DNA of 52,741 bases from Nemertoderma westbladi (taxonomy: Eukaryota; Xenacoelomorpha; Nemertodermatida; Nemertodermatidae), in assembly GCA_032718475.1 (NCBI GenBank), contig JAUCBJ010005860.1, positions 1 through 52,741 on the forward strand, in the 5' to 3' direction. Made by a program: the position numbers and the translations under genes. Below the pieces are notes generated by a model. It made no database searches. It was not told the DNA's origin and saw only the letters and a list, made by a program, of their open reading frames with translations. This document shows, in pieces, positions 34,786-44,852 of the stretch; position 1 is the stretch's first letter; the number at the start of each line of letters is the position of its first letter.

Positions 34786-34986
34786 CATAGCAAGTGATAT
34801 ACCACCGAAATGAGAATCATCAAAAGTAATCAGAACTGTGAAAAAATTTTGCCGCAGCGGCTTACATGAGATTATAAAAATTTCACTAAAAGCACTCCAT
34901 CAGTATAATATTTTCCATTTATTTTCATTTTTGGATATTACATTTTTTGGAACCAGCATATAGCAAATACTGTATATCAACAAACC

Positions 34987-35277
34987 GCCCATGTGAAGAA
35001 TACCAGGATTTCACTCTTCGGTCGACTTTTTAATGGAATTTTATATATGAAGATTTTTCATTTTTTTAAATTTATCTCTATTAAGTGTTTTATAGCGCTA
35101 ATTTATGGGCCGCTAATTTCTGTCTTATAACCTGTACATATACTAATTCGTTTATTGTTTTGGTTAGATTCAGCCCTTCTGTAACCTGTGTTTTTGGTGA
35201 AAACCTGGTATTCTTCACATGGGGATATCTGCAAAGTGAAATGTAACGGCAGAAAGTCTGGTATTCTTCACATGGGC
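34987..35277. mobile_element. Inverted-repeat element, GCCCATGTGAAGAATACC family
   Basis: It starts GCCCATGTGAAGAATACC. The opposite end GGTATTCTTCACATGGG appears twice (to 35224 and to 35277), separated by a segment including GCAAAGTGAAATGTAACGGC. The interior contains CGTTTATTGTTTTGGTT. A partial copy lies at about 35952-36090. Confidence 0.7.
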
Positions 35278-36399
35278 CCAAACAAACGGTTATGAAATGG
35301 CGGAGGAGTAGTGTTTTCGGTATCCCCCCACGCCCCCCCCCCCCCCCCCCCCACACCGGCTCCCTTATTTTTACTTAAGTTGTAAATTAAGGCAGCCGAT
35401 CCGTAAGAGCAAACTTGAAGACCATTGGTTGGCATTCCTGTCGCGTCTGCTAAAAGACACCTTATTGATAATCAGATGAAGATGAATTTGTAATTTACAT
35501 GGTTATCGCTAACTGTGGAGGTGTTATGTAGCAGAGAGAAGACCGGCAGTGCATACTAATTGTGTGGAATTGCACCGATATATCTACAGTATGAACTCTG
35601 TATGAATGCTGCTTCCTTTGAACAATATTTTTCTCAATATAAAAAAATAAACTAATTGACCCGTCTCAAAGGAATATTCCTTGGCGTTTGATTACAACTG
35701 CGCCAATCAATATTTTCTTACCTGCCGCCTTTATTTATTGCTTTTGTTTCCCGCGGTGACTGCCGGATTTCCTGCCCCACCCGACCTTACTTGGACCACT
35801 CCCTTCTCTGAGCGGCCATGTAATTACTTCGTAGATCCTAGAGTATCCAGCCTAATATTGTCATAATCCAGTAATCGGACTTAGAGAATAAATGAATCTC
35901 AGGTACCTGGTTTTTCCAAAAGTGTCGGTACTACTTTCATTCATGATACTGCGCCACTGGTGAAGAATACTAGGTTTCCATTTTTCAGTCGGCATTTTAA
36001 TGAAAATTTATATATGATTAATTTTTATTTTTTAAATGTATCCTTATTATTCTCCTGTACATAATGCGTTTATTGTTTTTGTTTGATTCAGTATCGTTGC
36101 AGTAAAATAGTTACAATAGCAAGGAAATTATTGTTCACAATGGTCAAATGAAGTTAGTTATATTCGGATATTGACCTGCTACAAAACGCAGCGAACTCTT
36201 AATCTGAATCAATTATAGGTGGGTGATTTTTGGACCGAGATTCAACAAAGTTTATGCTGAATAACAAGGTGTTCTCTCCCAATAGCCAGCAGGTGGTCTT
36301 AATTCCTAAGGTTTATGTATGCCTAATGTGTTTCGTTGTTGTATAAAATACAGTATCGGGTAGGTGGATGGGAGGAGCTTTCCTAACTCTGGGTTTTGG

Positions 36400-36700
36400 C
36401 GACAGTGAAGGCCATCGCGTCAGACAGTCTGGCGCCGTGGCCTCTTCAACCACACAATAGACCCATTGATGGGCCCATGATCGGTGAGTGGGGGCCATCT
36501 CAAACGGCCTATACATATCAGGGGGGACATTGAGAGGGCTCAGTTAACTACCGTCCCTCGTCAATTAACAGCCTGTACAGGAGATGGGCCCAACAACACG
36601 TTTTCACACCATCAGGGCGAAGTAATGATTTCTTAGGCTCAACGAGCTGGCATTGTGTAGGCTCAGACAACCTGGCGCCAGGGGACTTAACTGTGTTTGT
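36400..36700 (-). repeat. TGGCGCCA-family dispersed repeat, copy 2
   Basis: On the minus strand: TGGCGCCAGGTTGTCTGAGC (36661-36680), GGTGTGAA (36603-36610), then CGGCGCCAGACTGTCTGACG near 36418-36437. Order and spacing match the other three copies. Confidence 0.55.
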
Positions 36701-38900
36701 CATAACCTCGAGGTTGGGCGCTTGTTAACGATATGTTATCAGCAAAGATCTCCGTGTGTACTAATACTGTTGTATGTTGTTGTATGCTTTGTTTGTGGCA
36801 CGATGTAGCTTGTGAGATTGGAGATTGAGCGACTCTATTTGTAATATGAATTTACAATAACAACCGTGTTTATGCGATTCAGCGATTCAAGTTTCAGGCA
36901 TATCCCTTTTGTTAATGATACAATACACATTCGCGGTACTATACGGGAATCATAACACGATACAATGAGGACATGCGCAATGAGATGTACGTAAACGAAC
37001 AACCTCGGTAACATACGACCACAGATCCGTATTCCTCAAGCACGACAGTCTTGCCAGCCACAACTGTAACAGATGAGACTGTTACATGCTGCCCGCACAT
37101 GATCATGTCCTATGGCTATGACAGGCAACTGTGATGAGATGAAGAATGGCCAGTAATTGACATTACTGATCGTTTGTCCAACTCCAATACATCGGTATTT
37201 GTGATCTTGACAATTCAGATGATTGAACTTGGAGGTGTCGCATCGTAGAGGTGCAGGGTGATGCCCGGCTCCTCTTAGTGTTGTACACAGTATACAGTAG
37301 CTGGCGGCGGAGGTACTCATAGTCCGATATGATTATATGTTAAACTAATCATCACAATTAAACTATAAACAATAAGTAATGGTTATTTATTATTTGATAT
37401 GCCACTCTATGTTATGACGTCATATACCACAAGAAACTTTCTGGATTATAATTAATTACTATATTGCTATATTTAAATCACTATTATATTACTAAATTAC
37501 TATAATTAAACCTGCTACAGCCTACAGACAGGAATACATGCGTAGGAAATATCTAGTTACTTACTGTAGTAGCAAAGCCCACTGATTTCTTTCCAGTATG
37601 TTTCCGGTTCCGGTTGCCATATAGGCCTACCTACCAGGTATCTGGTTTCGCGATTTCGGATTACATTTTCTTTAGGAGCCCATTCTCATCTTTCCCCTCT
37701 GCCCGCCGCCACTACTCCTCTCTTCCCACAGCCACTCCCCTCTGCCCACCGCCGGCCCACTCCTTACCCCTTAAGGACAAAGTATATTTTTCGATTTTAA
37801 TCACCCAAGAAGTAGAATGGAATCGATTTCATACATGCATATTGAATCGTAGGTAGATTCGTAGATATTAATTAGTTAATTTACAATTCCATTTTATTGG
37901 TTTGGTATATCAGTTTGCTTGGAGATACCCAGAGGGTGGTCATGGTCGCAAACCACCAGGCGCTGCGATTTCAGTAACCTAGCCGATGCTTTCTGCTTCT
38001 GCTGTATGCGGTTGCATGATGGGATGGATAGTTAGTTAGATAATGGAAGATATTTATTTTATTTGATATGGAATTATGTTCTGATTGCAGTTGCAGATTA
38101 TTTATTTAAAATGTATTATAATAATATGTTTAGTTAATATAGATGTAATATGTGGAACTATTTCCGAATGAGATGAAGTTATTTTATTCGAAACTTGGAA
38201 GATTACATTCTATATTGCGGAAATCTACCTATACCAGTTCTAAACGGAGTGATTTAAAATATTATAGACCTGCATAATCGGCTAACACCACTGAAGGATG
38301 TGTTTATTAAATATAAATATTCAACAACTTTACTTTAATTTTGCATACACAAACAAATACAAAAGTACTGCAGTGTGCACAGTACATACAACATCAGCTC
38401 GGTCATTGCAGTAATCAACGCCAATGTCACAAAGTCTGGCACTCTCCTAAATGACATCTGTTGCAGCCCACATACCCATCGAGCTATCGAGGAAGCCTAG
38501 TACGAATTTTGAAGTTTAAGTATACTGCGCATGCTGCACAGTCTATTCGGTAAACATCTATGTCAACGGTTGTTTCTGCTTTGTTATGAAGATAACATGT
38601 TCAATTGTGGTAATGGTGCACAATTAGTGACATCGGGTTTATTCGACCGGACCGACCAATTCTTTTCGGTCAACTTCCCCTCTCCCAGCATGACACTGGA
38701 ATTATAATTTTAATTAGCTTGGAAAAATCGTATATCTGCCTCAATCATTAACTGCTAATATTGAGATCCCCCTTAGGTGTTTCCCGTACAGTTCGGCGAA
38801 GGCGTTGCCTAACTAACTATACAATGGCGCCTTGGTGGCCCACACCTGAACGTGTCAACATTCTCAGATAATCTGTGAAACTAGGAATTCATTCAGTCTG

Positions 38901-38964
38901 ATTGGCCCCAATGCTTTGCGCGCTTTGCCATTGGTCGGTTGCTCCCGGCCCCAAACATATATAG
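38901..38964 (+). promoter_or_regulatory. Probable core promoter of the homeobox gene
   Basis: Two inverted CCAAT boxes (ATTGG at 38901-38905 and 38930-38934) precede a TATA-like ATATATAG (38957-38964). A start site near 38990 would give a 5' UTR of about 160 nt before the ATG at 39148. Order and spacing are typical of an animal class II promoter. Confidence 0.45.
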
Positions 38965-39147
38965 TTGGATGTAACTCATGGAATGTTTATCGTCATTTCC
39001 AACATCCAAGTTCCATTTGTTATTCCTTATTATTGTTATTTTCCCAAGTTTCTATAATCACTTTACCTCTGCCTTTATATTTTTTGTATTATTACTTTCC
39101 TTATCACTTGTCACTCACACGTCAGTGATATACGCATATCGAACACG

Positions 39148-39328
39148 ATGGTATTTAATTTCTCTGTTGAATTTCTTGCCGAGAGCTGCGCTCGTCCAGC
39201 CAGCGGGACCACGCAAGGGCGGGTCTATGGTCTAATAACACCGCCGATAAGTCCAGACAGTGGTAACGGGTCACCCGAAAGGAAACTCAACTCTCAATCC
39301 ACAGATAACTTCAACTTTTGTTTCCATG
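39148..39328 (+). CDS. Vent-like NKL homeobox gene, exon 1
   Basis: The ATG at 39148 opens 60 codons ending in phase 1 at a GTAAGT donor (39329). Residues 5-13 are FSVEFLAES. This resembles the N-terminal FSVEWL-type motif of Vent/Vox proteins and is related to Engrailed-homology repressor motifs that recruit Groucho/TLE. A SPDSGNGSP stretch follows. The protein is probably a nuclear repressor. Confidence 0.75.
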
Positions 39329-39545
39329 GTAAGTCCTAAAGATATTTAAATATATTTTGATTATACCGTTTATTTATTAATAGTCCTGCATAACTGGTCG
39401 TTTCGGCTTGTTACAAACTTTTGTAAGCTCATTATTTCAAATAATTCAAAAAGGTAACATTCCAGTGCCATTTTATGTTATTCTATTTATAACTATGATT
39501 TATTTATATTTCATGTCTATAATAATATCTGATTATCTATTGCAG

Positions 39546-39760
39546 AAAATATGGAATTCAACGCCTCCAAGTTGGAAGAGATTGGCGACTACGATGATGA
39601 ATCCGATGTCACAAACAAGAAGGGATGCAATAAGAAATCCCGAACTTCCTTTACAGCCTGTCAGGTCGTCAAACTGGAGCAGAAGTTCCAATCCCAGAAG
39701 TACCTCGCAGCCGTGGAGAGAGGCGAATTCGCTGAGAAACTCGGACTCTCAGACACTCAG
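39546..39760 (+). CDS. Vent-like NKL homeobox gene, exon 2 (homeodomain helices 1-2)
   Basis: The acceptor CTATTGCAG ends at 39545, phase 1 to match exon 1. The exon ends in phase 0 after SDTQ, before GTAATT. It encodes an acidic linker (GDYDDESD) and homeodomain positions 1-44 (SRTSFTACQVVKLEQKF). The intron falls between homeodomain positions 44 and 45, a classic location. KLEQ and the ER residues before helix 2 fit Vent; BSX/Bar-like genes are the alternative. Confidence 0.85.
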
Positions 39761-39942
39761 GTAATTTAGTGTTCGGGGCGAAATGTTATCCAATTCTTTA
39801 CTTTGTAAAACAAGAGTATCCCGGTATTTAAATGATTGGCCATAATTGTATTAGTGTTTTGTATCATTCTTTCTACTATATTGGTTCACAGGTAAAAATT
39901 GGAACAACAATAAATATATTTTTAATATTGTTTCTCCCTCAG

Positions 39943-40449
39943 GTTAAAACTTGGTTCCAGAACCGGCGAATGAAACACAAGCGGGTACAACAAGACATCG
40001 ACAACGCTGCCATAGCAACCAACTACTACAACCGACTGGTCAGTGGTTGCCCCCCACCTCCGGTCTACCACCCTGTGGCCTACCCGGAGGTCATACCCGC
40101 TCATATGGTTCCCCCGCAATCGCTGCACTACGGCGGCTTCCCGGGTTTAGCGCCCTCTAGCGAGGCCTTCCCGAGTCTGGGCGCCCCCCTGACCCCGCAT
40201 CTACTCCCGCCCGCCACCCAGCTGCCCCCTATGGGTCCCACCCAGCTGCCCCCTATGGGTCCCACCCAGCTGCCCCCTATGGGTCCCACCCAGCTGCCCC
40301 CTATGGGTCCCCCCACCCAGCTGCCCCCTATGGGACCACCAGTGCAGTCGCCCACCCGACTCGGGACCGAGTTGTGGCTCAACGCCAACCGTCTCCCCTG
40401 GGACATGCCCTACCCAGCCCTGACGGCACCCACCGGGGTCTACATGTAA
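39943..40449 (+). CDS. Vent-like NKL homeobox gene, exon 3 (helix 3 and tail)
   Basis: The acceptor TTTCTCCCTCAG ends at 39942, and the frame continues in phase 0 to TAA at 40447-40449. The predicted protein is 300 aa. Recognition helix VKTWFQNRRMKHKR has Thr47, Gln50 and Asn51, as in the Vent, BSX and Bar groups. The sequence right after (RVQQD) resembles Vent proteins. The tail is Pro/Tyr-rich, with five tandem QLPPMGP(T/P)-type repeats (about 40209-40334) encoded by near-identical 24-nt units. Class assignment to NKL is firm; assignment to Vent is from memory of family motifs and less certain. Confidence 0.88.
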   Translation, partial: VKTWFQNRRMKHKRVQQDIDNAAIATNYYNRLVSGCPPPPVYHPVAYPEVIPAHMVPPQSLHYGGFPGLAPSSEAFPSLGAPLTPHLLPPATQLPPMGPTQLPPMGPTQLPPMGPTQLPPMGPPTQLPPMGPPVQSPTRLGTELWLNANRLPWDMPYPALTAPTGVYM

Positions 40450-43185
40450 ACTCTTTACTCGTCGTCTGTTCCATGCGCCAATGCATATCAGACACGTGAA
40501 CTCATCTTACTCAATGCGAATTCTATTAACCGAACTCATAATTTATTCGCATCGAATTTCTATGCAAATACAAAGCCAGTTTAATTAATTGGCTAAATAT
40601 ATATTTTTACAACTCATCATATATCAGTCCTCATTGTTCTATTCAGTGGTATACATTGTCTGTACCAATCTTTCCCACCAGTTGCCTAAATATATAGTAA
40701 TCTGTGTTATACCGTCGTCCCATTCATTTAAACTCGCGAAGTTTAGTTATTGAATTTTTATTTACCTTTTTGAATTGTGAATAATTGAAATGAAATCCAT
40801 TAATGTCAATCGGAATCCCTTAATTGGGCCGCTATTCAGTGAATATTTAAATGTAGACGTTATCATTTCGAATATTCAGTTTGTTTGGTTCAAATTACCG
40901 TGTGTCTGTGTCTGTTTTTTATTTCATTTAGAGGTGTCGGTACTTTTGAATTAATGCAATATTGTATTTATCGGTCGCTTTGTATATATAATTTTTGTAC
41001 ATAATATTATGCCGTGTCTATTCGTACTACGTAATTACTTTAATTAAAATATTAGAAATGAAATGAACCCATTTGTTTTCTCTGTATTTAACCGCGGGGC
41101 CCATAGACTGGCAAACTGACTAGACAAGTTAGTTTGGTGGGTTGGAGAAGTCTAATAAATAAAACTGGCTAAAGGGAGTGAAGTATAAATCTTAAAATAA
41201 GTTATAAAGCCCAGATGAAATAAATGTTTCCCCCTGAGGAAAGACGATTACGAAAACTATTGGACGAAAAGTCCGGGACGAAACATCCGTACCGAATTAT
41301 CATAAAAGAGTGTCTGCGGTGAGCTGTCCAACGGAGACAGGGGGGAAACTGGACGCAAATCCCATCCTGGCGAATTAATATCCCGCCTCACAATGTTAAA
41401 TTCTCAATTTAAGGAAAGGAGCAGGTTATAGTGGCACGTTATTTTAAACAAAACAATAAACTAAACACAATAGAACTGGTTACAGTTTTATCTTTGAGAG
41501 TCGGTTCAATCAAACCAGTTCAACAGGTTCAACCAAAATAACAACGGACTAACGGAATGTCATAAAGATGACTTGAACGCAGTTTCTCTTTTGAGTTTAG
41601 GTTATGCCTACAAAGTTTGTTTCGTTTTTACTATAAATTCTAGTAAAATTATATAATTGGAGTTTTGAATCCGCCGAAAGTCCCCAATAACTGAAGCAAA
41701 ATATAACTATTTACAAACCCTGGCGGATATCCATGTCGTATGAAGATTAACTATCACAGGTCGTTGTCATAAATGTTTTTATAACTGTTTCACGACTGCG
41801 ACTAAGTTTACATCGCAACTGGCTATTATTTACTAGTCGGATCGTGAAATATTTTGGAATAGGTCGATCGCCCCACAAACTTTGACAAGTTCTACACCTC
41901 GGCGCTTCTAAATCATTCGAGTTTTATGCGTAAGGAATCTTTGAGGACAGCTACAGGTACAGGATGGCTAACTATAACCAAAATAATAAACGAATTAATA
42001 GCAATGTAGGTTGCGAGAACCAACTGAAAGCTATAAAACAGTTGAATCGGAAGAAATTCAATGTCAAATATTTTAATTTATAAATTTCCAATATTTTGAT
42101 ATCATTCAACCCAAAAGAAAAAATCTGGGATCCAGCCATCCCCCACCCCGGGAAGTGTTTTACTTTAACAAATTCACTCTTAGGTTTCTTCTATGTTTCG
42201 TATTACATCCGTCATCCGGTGAAAATGAAAAAGGAAAAAGATAATATAAGATTGAAGAGACAACAGCATGAACTGTAATGAGGCAGAGTCAAACAAATCA
42301 CGGGGGGGGTGGGGGGTATTCTACAAAGTTTATATACCAAATACAATGACAGGCAGTCAACCCAACATTCCACGACATTCCCTGTAGGATTACGGAACCG
42401 AATTAACAACTGGTCTTTAGCCGGTAGTTATGTCGCCCAAGCCCCAAGCAAATAGAATCACTGGCGCCAGGATGTCTGGGTGCGATAAAAGGGCCTGTCT
42501 TCGCTAACTACCTTCCAATTGTGCTTTTGGTGTGAATGGTAAGCGCGGCGTTTAATGTGAGCTAACAGATTAGCAGTTCAATTTGCTGTGCGGTAGGCGT
42601 TTGAATGGCCCTATTACCGGTGGAGTGGGCCCTGGCGCCAACGAGTCTGGCTTCTAGTGGCATTACCGATATACGAGAGAGTTCTGGGAGGAGGATTGAG
42701 GGCCCAAGTGATTGGTCTCCGCGTTTTCCATCCAGGTAACCGGTAATTTGGGCGCCGATGGTGACAAACCTCGCTTCGTTTCACAACCTAAGTGTCCCAT
42801 TTACCCGGAAACTATTTCACCCTCTTTGCTGCATCGCCTCCCTTTACGAAATGTCGTTAAAACTGTTTGACTGTACATTGATCTCATTGCGGACTGTGTG
42901 TAATGGAATAGGGACTAACGCTTTGTTAATTACAGTTGGGTGCTTTGGTCGAGTATTTTAGTTGTAATTAGGAATTAGCGGATTTGGTATTTGGACCATT
43001 TACTGTTTACTGACCCGCGTTGATACAATCTACATAAGAACTTAATAAGCAGAAATTAAAACAAAAATACAAATTTTTCATGAATATATATACATTTTCA
43101 ATCCCGACCTTTCCTGTCGCTGTCTGTTACCCTCCAAGTGCACGGGCCAGTTTTTACGGCCCGGGCCCGCTAAGTTTAATTTTTC
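40450..43185. other. 3' flank of the homeobox gene and intergenic repeats
   Basis: No gene is supported. Dispersed module fragments lie at about 41331-41480 (CGGAGACAGGGGGGAAACTGGAC is shared in part with 13484) and about 41978. A G-run is at 42301-42315. A TGGCGCCA-family repeat lies at about 42420-42740. Confidence 0.5.
42420..42740 (+). repeat. TGGCGCCA-family dispersed repeat, copy 3
   Basis: TGGCGCCAGGATGTCTGGG (42462), GGTGTGAA (42529-42536) and TGGCGCCAACGAGTCTGGC (42633) occur in that order on the plus strand. The distance between the two motifs is 171 bp, shorter than in the other copies. Confidence 0.6.
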
Positions 43186-44761
43186 TAAACATTACAGAAG
43201 GCATTCGACTCCATCCATAGAGGTAAAATGCTTGAAATCCTAAGAGCTTATGGAATACCAGAAGTAATTGTTGCTGGCATTGGATTGTTATATTGTGACA
43301 CAGAAGCGCAGGTACTCTCACCAGATGGTGAAACTGAGTTTTTCTCAATCCTGACTGGCGTACTGCAAGGTGACACATTAGCACCATTACTATTTGTAAT
43401 TGTGCTGGATTACGCAATGAGGACGGCCACAAAGGGTGAAGATCTGGGATTCACACTTCAAGAACGCAGAAGTAGTAGATATCCGGCAACTACAGTCACA
43501 GACACCGACTTTGCGGATGACATCGCCCTGCTATCTAATACGCTAGCAGATGCACAGCTTCTACTAAATAAAGTGGAGAGGGCTGCTAAGGAGGTTGGAT
43601 TGCATATAAATGCTACCAAGACCGAATTCATGACCTTTAATGGTGATGGAAACTCGACAGCCATTGATAATAATAAACTAAGGAAGGTCAATGACTTCCA
43701 GTACCTTGGATCATGGATAGAGAGTAGCAAAAAGGACATAGAAGTTAGGAAAGCAAAGGCTTGGGTAGCTCTATCAAAAATGGATACCATCTGGAAATCA
43801 GATCTCTCCAGGCACCTGAAGACTAAGTTCTTCCGAGCCACAGTGGAAAGTGTATTTTTATACGGGGGTGAGACCAGGACACTGACTAAATCACTTGAAC
43901 AACGAATTGATGGTTGCTACACAAGACTACTAAGGGCAGCCCTAAACATCAGCTGGAGACAACACATGACAAACGCCGAGCTTTATGGTACAATACCACC
44001 TGTATCAACCACCCTCCGTGAACGCAGACTAAGATTCAGTGGGCACTGCTGGCGAAGGAAAGACGAGGTCATACCAGATCTACTTCTCTGGCAACCACTC
44101 ATGGAAAGCGTAGTCGTGGACGACCTGCCATAACATATATAGATCAACTTGAAAGGGATACTGAACTTGGGAGAAACGAAATTGCGACAACTATGGAGAA
44201 TCGGGAAGCCTGGAAGGATCTCATTTCCACTGTCCGAGTTCGCTCGACCTAGTAGTAGTAGTAAACATTACAGCATAAAATAAAATTTTAACTTTCTGAT
44301 CAATCTACATACCTTGATTCCAAATACTACAGTATATCGGTTTTTCACCGTGAGCCAATGTTCTGGTTGTTTGTACATTAGAAAACTCGAAATATACTAT
44401 ACACACGTTGTGTAGGTCTGTCATGTTAAAACATTACCGGTATGTTTGTTGTCTACTTAGTAATATCAGAATATGTTTGTGAGTCTGTAATAAAGCAAAA
44501 GGTACGGTACATTACAAAGTCAAACAAAGAAACAAATAAATCATGAAAAAACCCTTGTTACAGGAAAATATAATATTGATATTTAATTTCATTTTATTTT
44601 GTAAAGAAAAAAAGTGTAACAAAAATTTTCATATTATTGTGTTTTGAAAACTGGATAATATAATTATTCAATAATAGCGGACTTTCTAATATTTAGAATG
44701 CGGCCCAAGCCCGGACCGGCCCGCGGACTGACCCGGCCCAAGCCCGGACCGGCCCGTGTCC
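43138..44761. mobile_element. Possible DNA element interrupted by the LINE
   Basis: The left end reads GTGCACGGGCCAG (about 43137) and the right end CCGGCCCGTGTCC (about 44750-44762), roughly inverted. Both are followed inward by GC-rich CGGCCC/GGGCC blocks, duplicated on the right. The AT-rich interior contains the LINE insertion. No target duplication is clear. Confidence 0.3.
43198..44261 (+). mobile_element. 5'-truncated LINE (non-LTR retrotransposon) insertion, reverse transcriptase part
   Basis: It is bounded by 12-bp target duplications TAAACATTACAG at 43186-43197 and 44262-44273. The insertion begins exactly in reverse-transcriptase motif A (KAFDSIHRGK); the rest of the element is missing. 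Then come the GVLQGDTLAPLLF block, motif C as FADDIALL (43516-43539), the thumb region and the typical C-terminal FSGHCWRRKDE. The frame from 43228 closes at 44133. Downstream sequence continues the expected C-terminus in another frame (IDQLERDT, then EAWKDL) to TAG at 44250, so one frameshift lies near 44100-44115. The 3' end is a short TAG repeat with almost no UTR, as in RTE-like elements. The copy is inactive. Confidence 0.9.
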
Positions 44762-44852
44762 ATCTCTGTGTTACCCCCCCCCCCCATACACATCATTCTT
44801 TACTCCTTTCCCTCAATATTTGTAACAACATCGTTTTTAGTTTTGGTTATTT
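44274..44852. other. AT-rich spacer with GC-rich duplicated block
   Basis: No gene. A block containing CGGCCCAAGCCCGGACCGG is duplicated at about 44702-44755. A C-run is at about 44766-44776. CTCCTTTCCCTCAAT (about 44802) and GTTTTGGTTA (about 44840), just before the satellite, match the dispersed module. Confidence 0.5.

Larger units (their letters stand above)
34795..38900. other. Intergenic region upstream of the homeobox gene
   Basis: No gene is supported. It includes two copies of the GCCCATGTGAAGAATACC family, a C-run at about 35332-35352, a minus-strand TGGCGCCA-family repeat (about 36400-36700), a perfect CRE-type TATGACGTCATA at about 37414-37425, and a CT/CCGCC-rich stretch at 37670-37770. 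Any of these could hold enhancers; sequence alone does not show it. Confidence 0.45.

Noticed and set aside
36430-36436. TGGCGCC as a retroviral primer-binding site
   Set aside because: The motif recurs in direct pairs 171-249 bp apart with no LTRs or gag-pol sequence nearby.
41243-41290. Hammerhead ribozyme (CTGAGGA ... GGACGAAAC)
   Set aside because: CUGANGA and GAAA cores are present but no proper stem II or stem III pairs between them; only a short GGAC/GTCC hairpin is visible.
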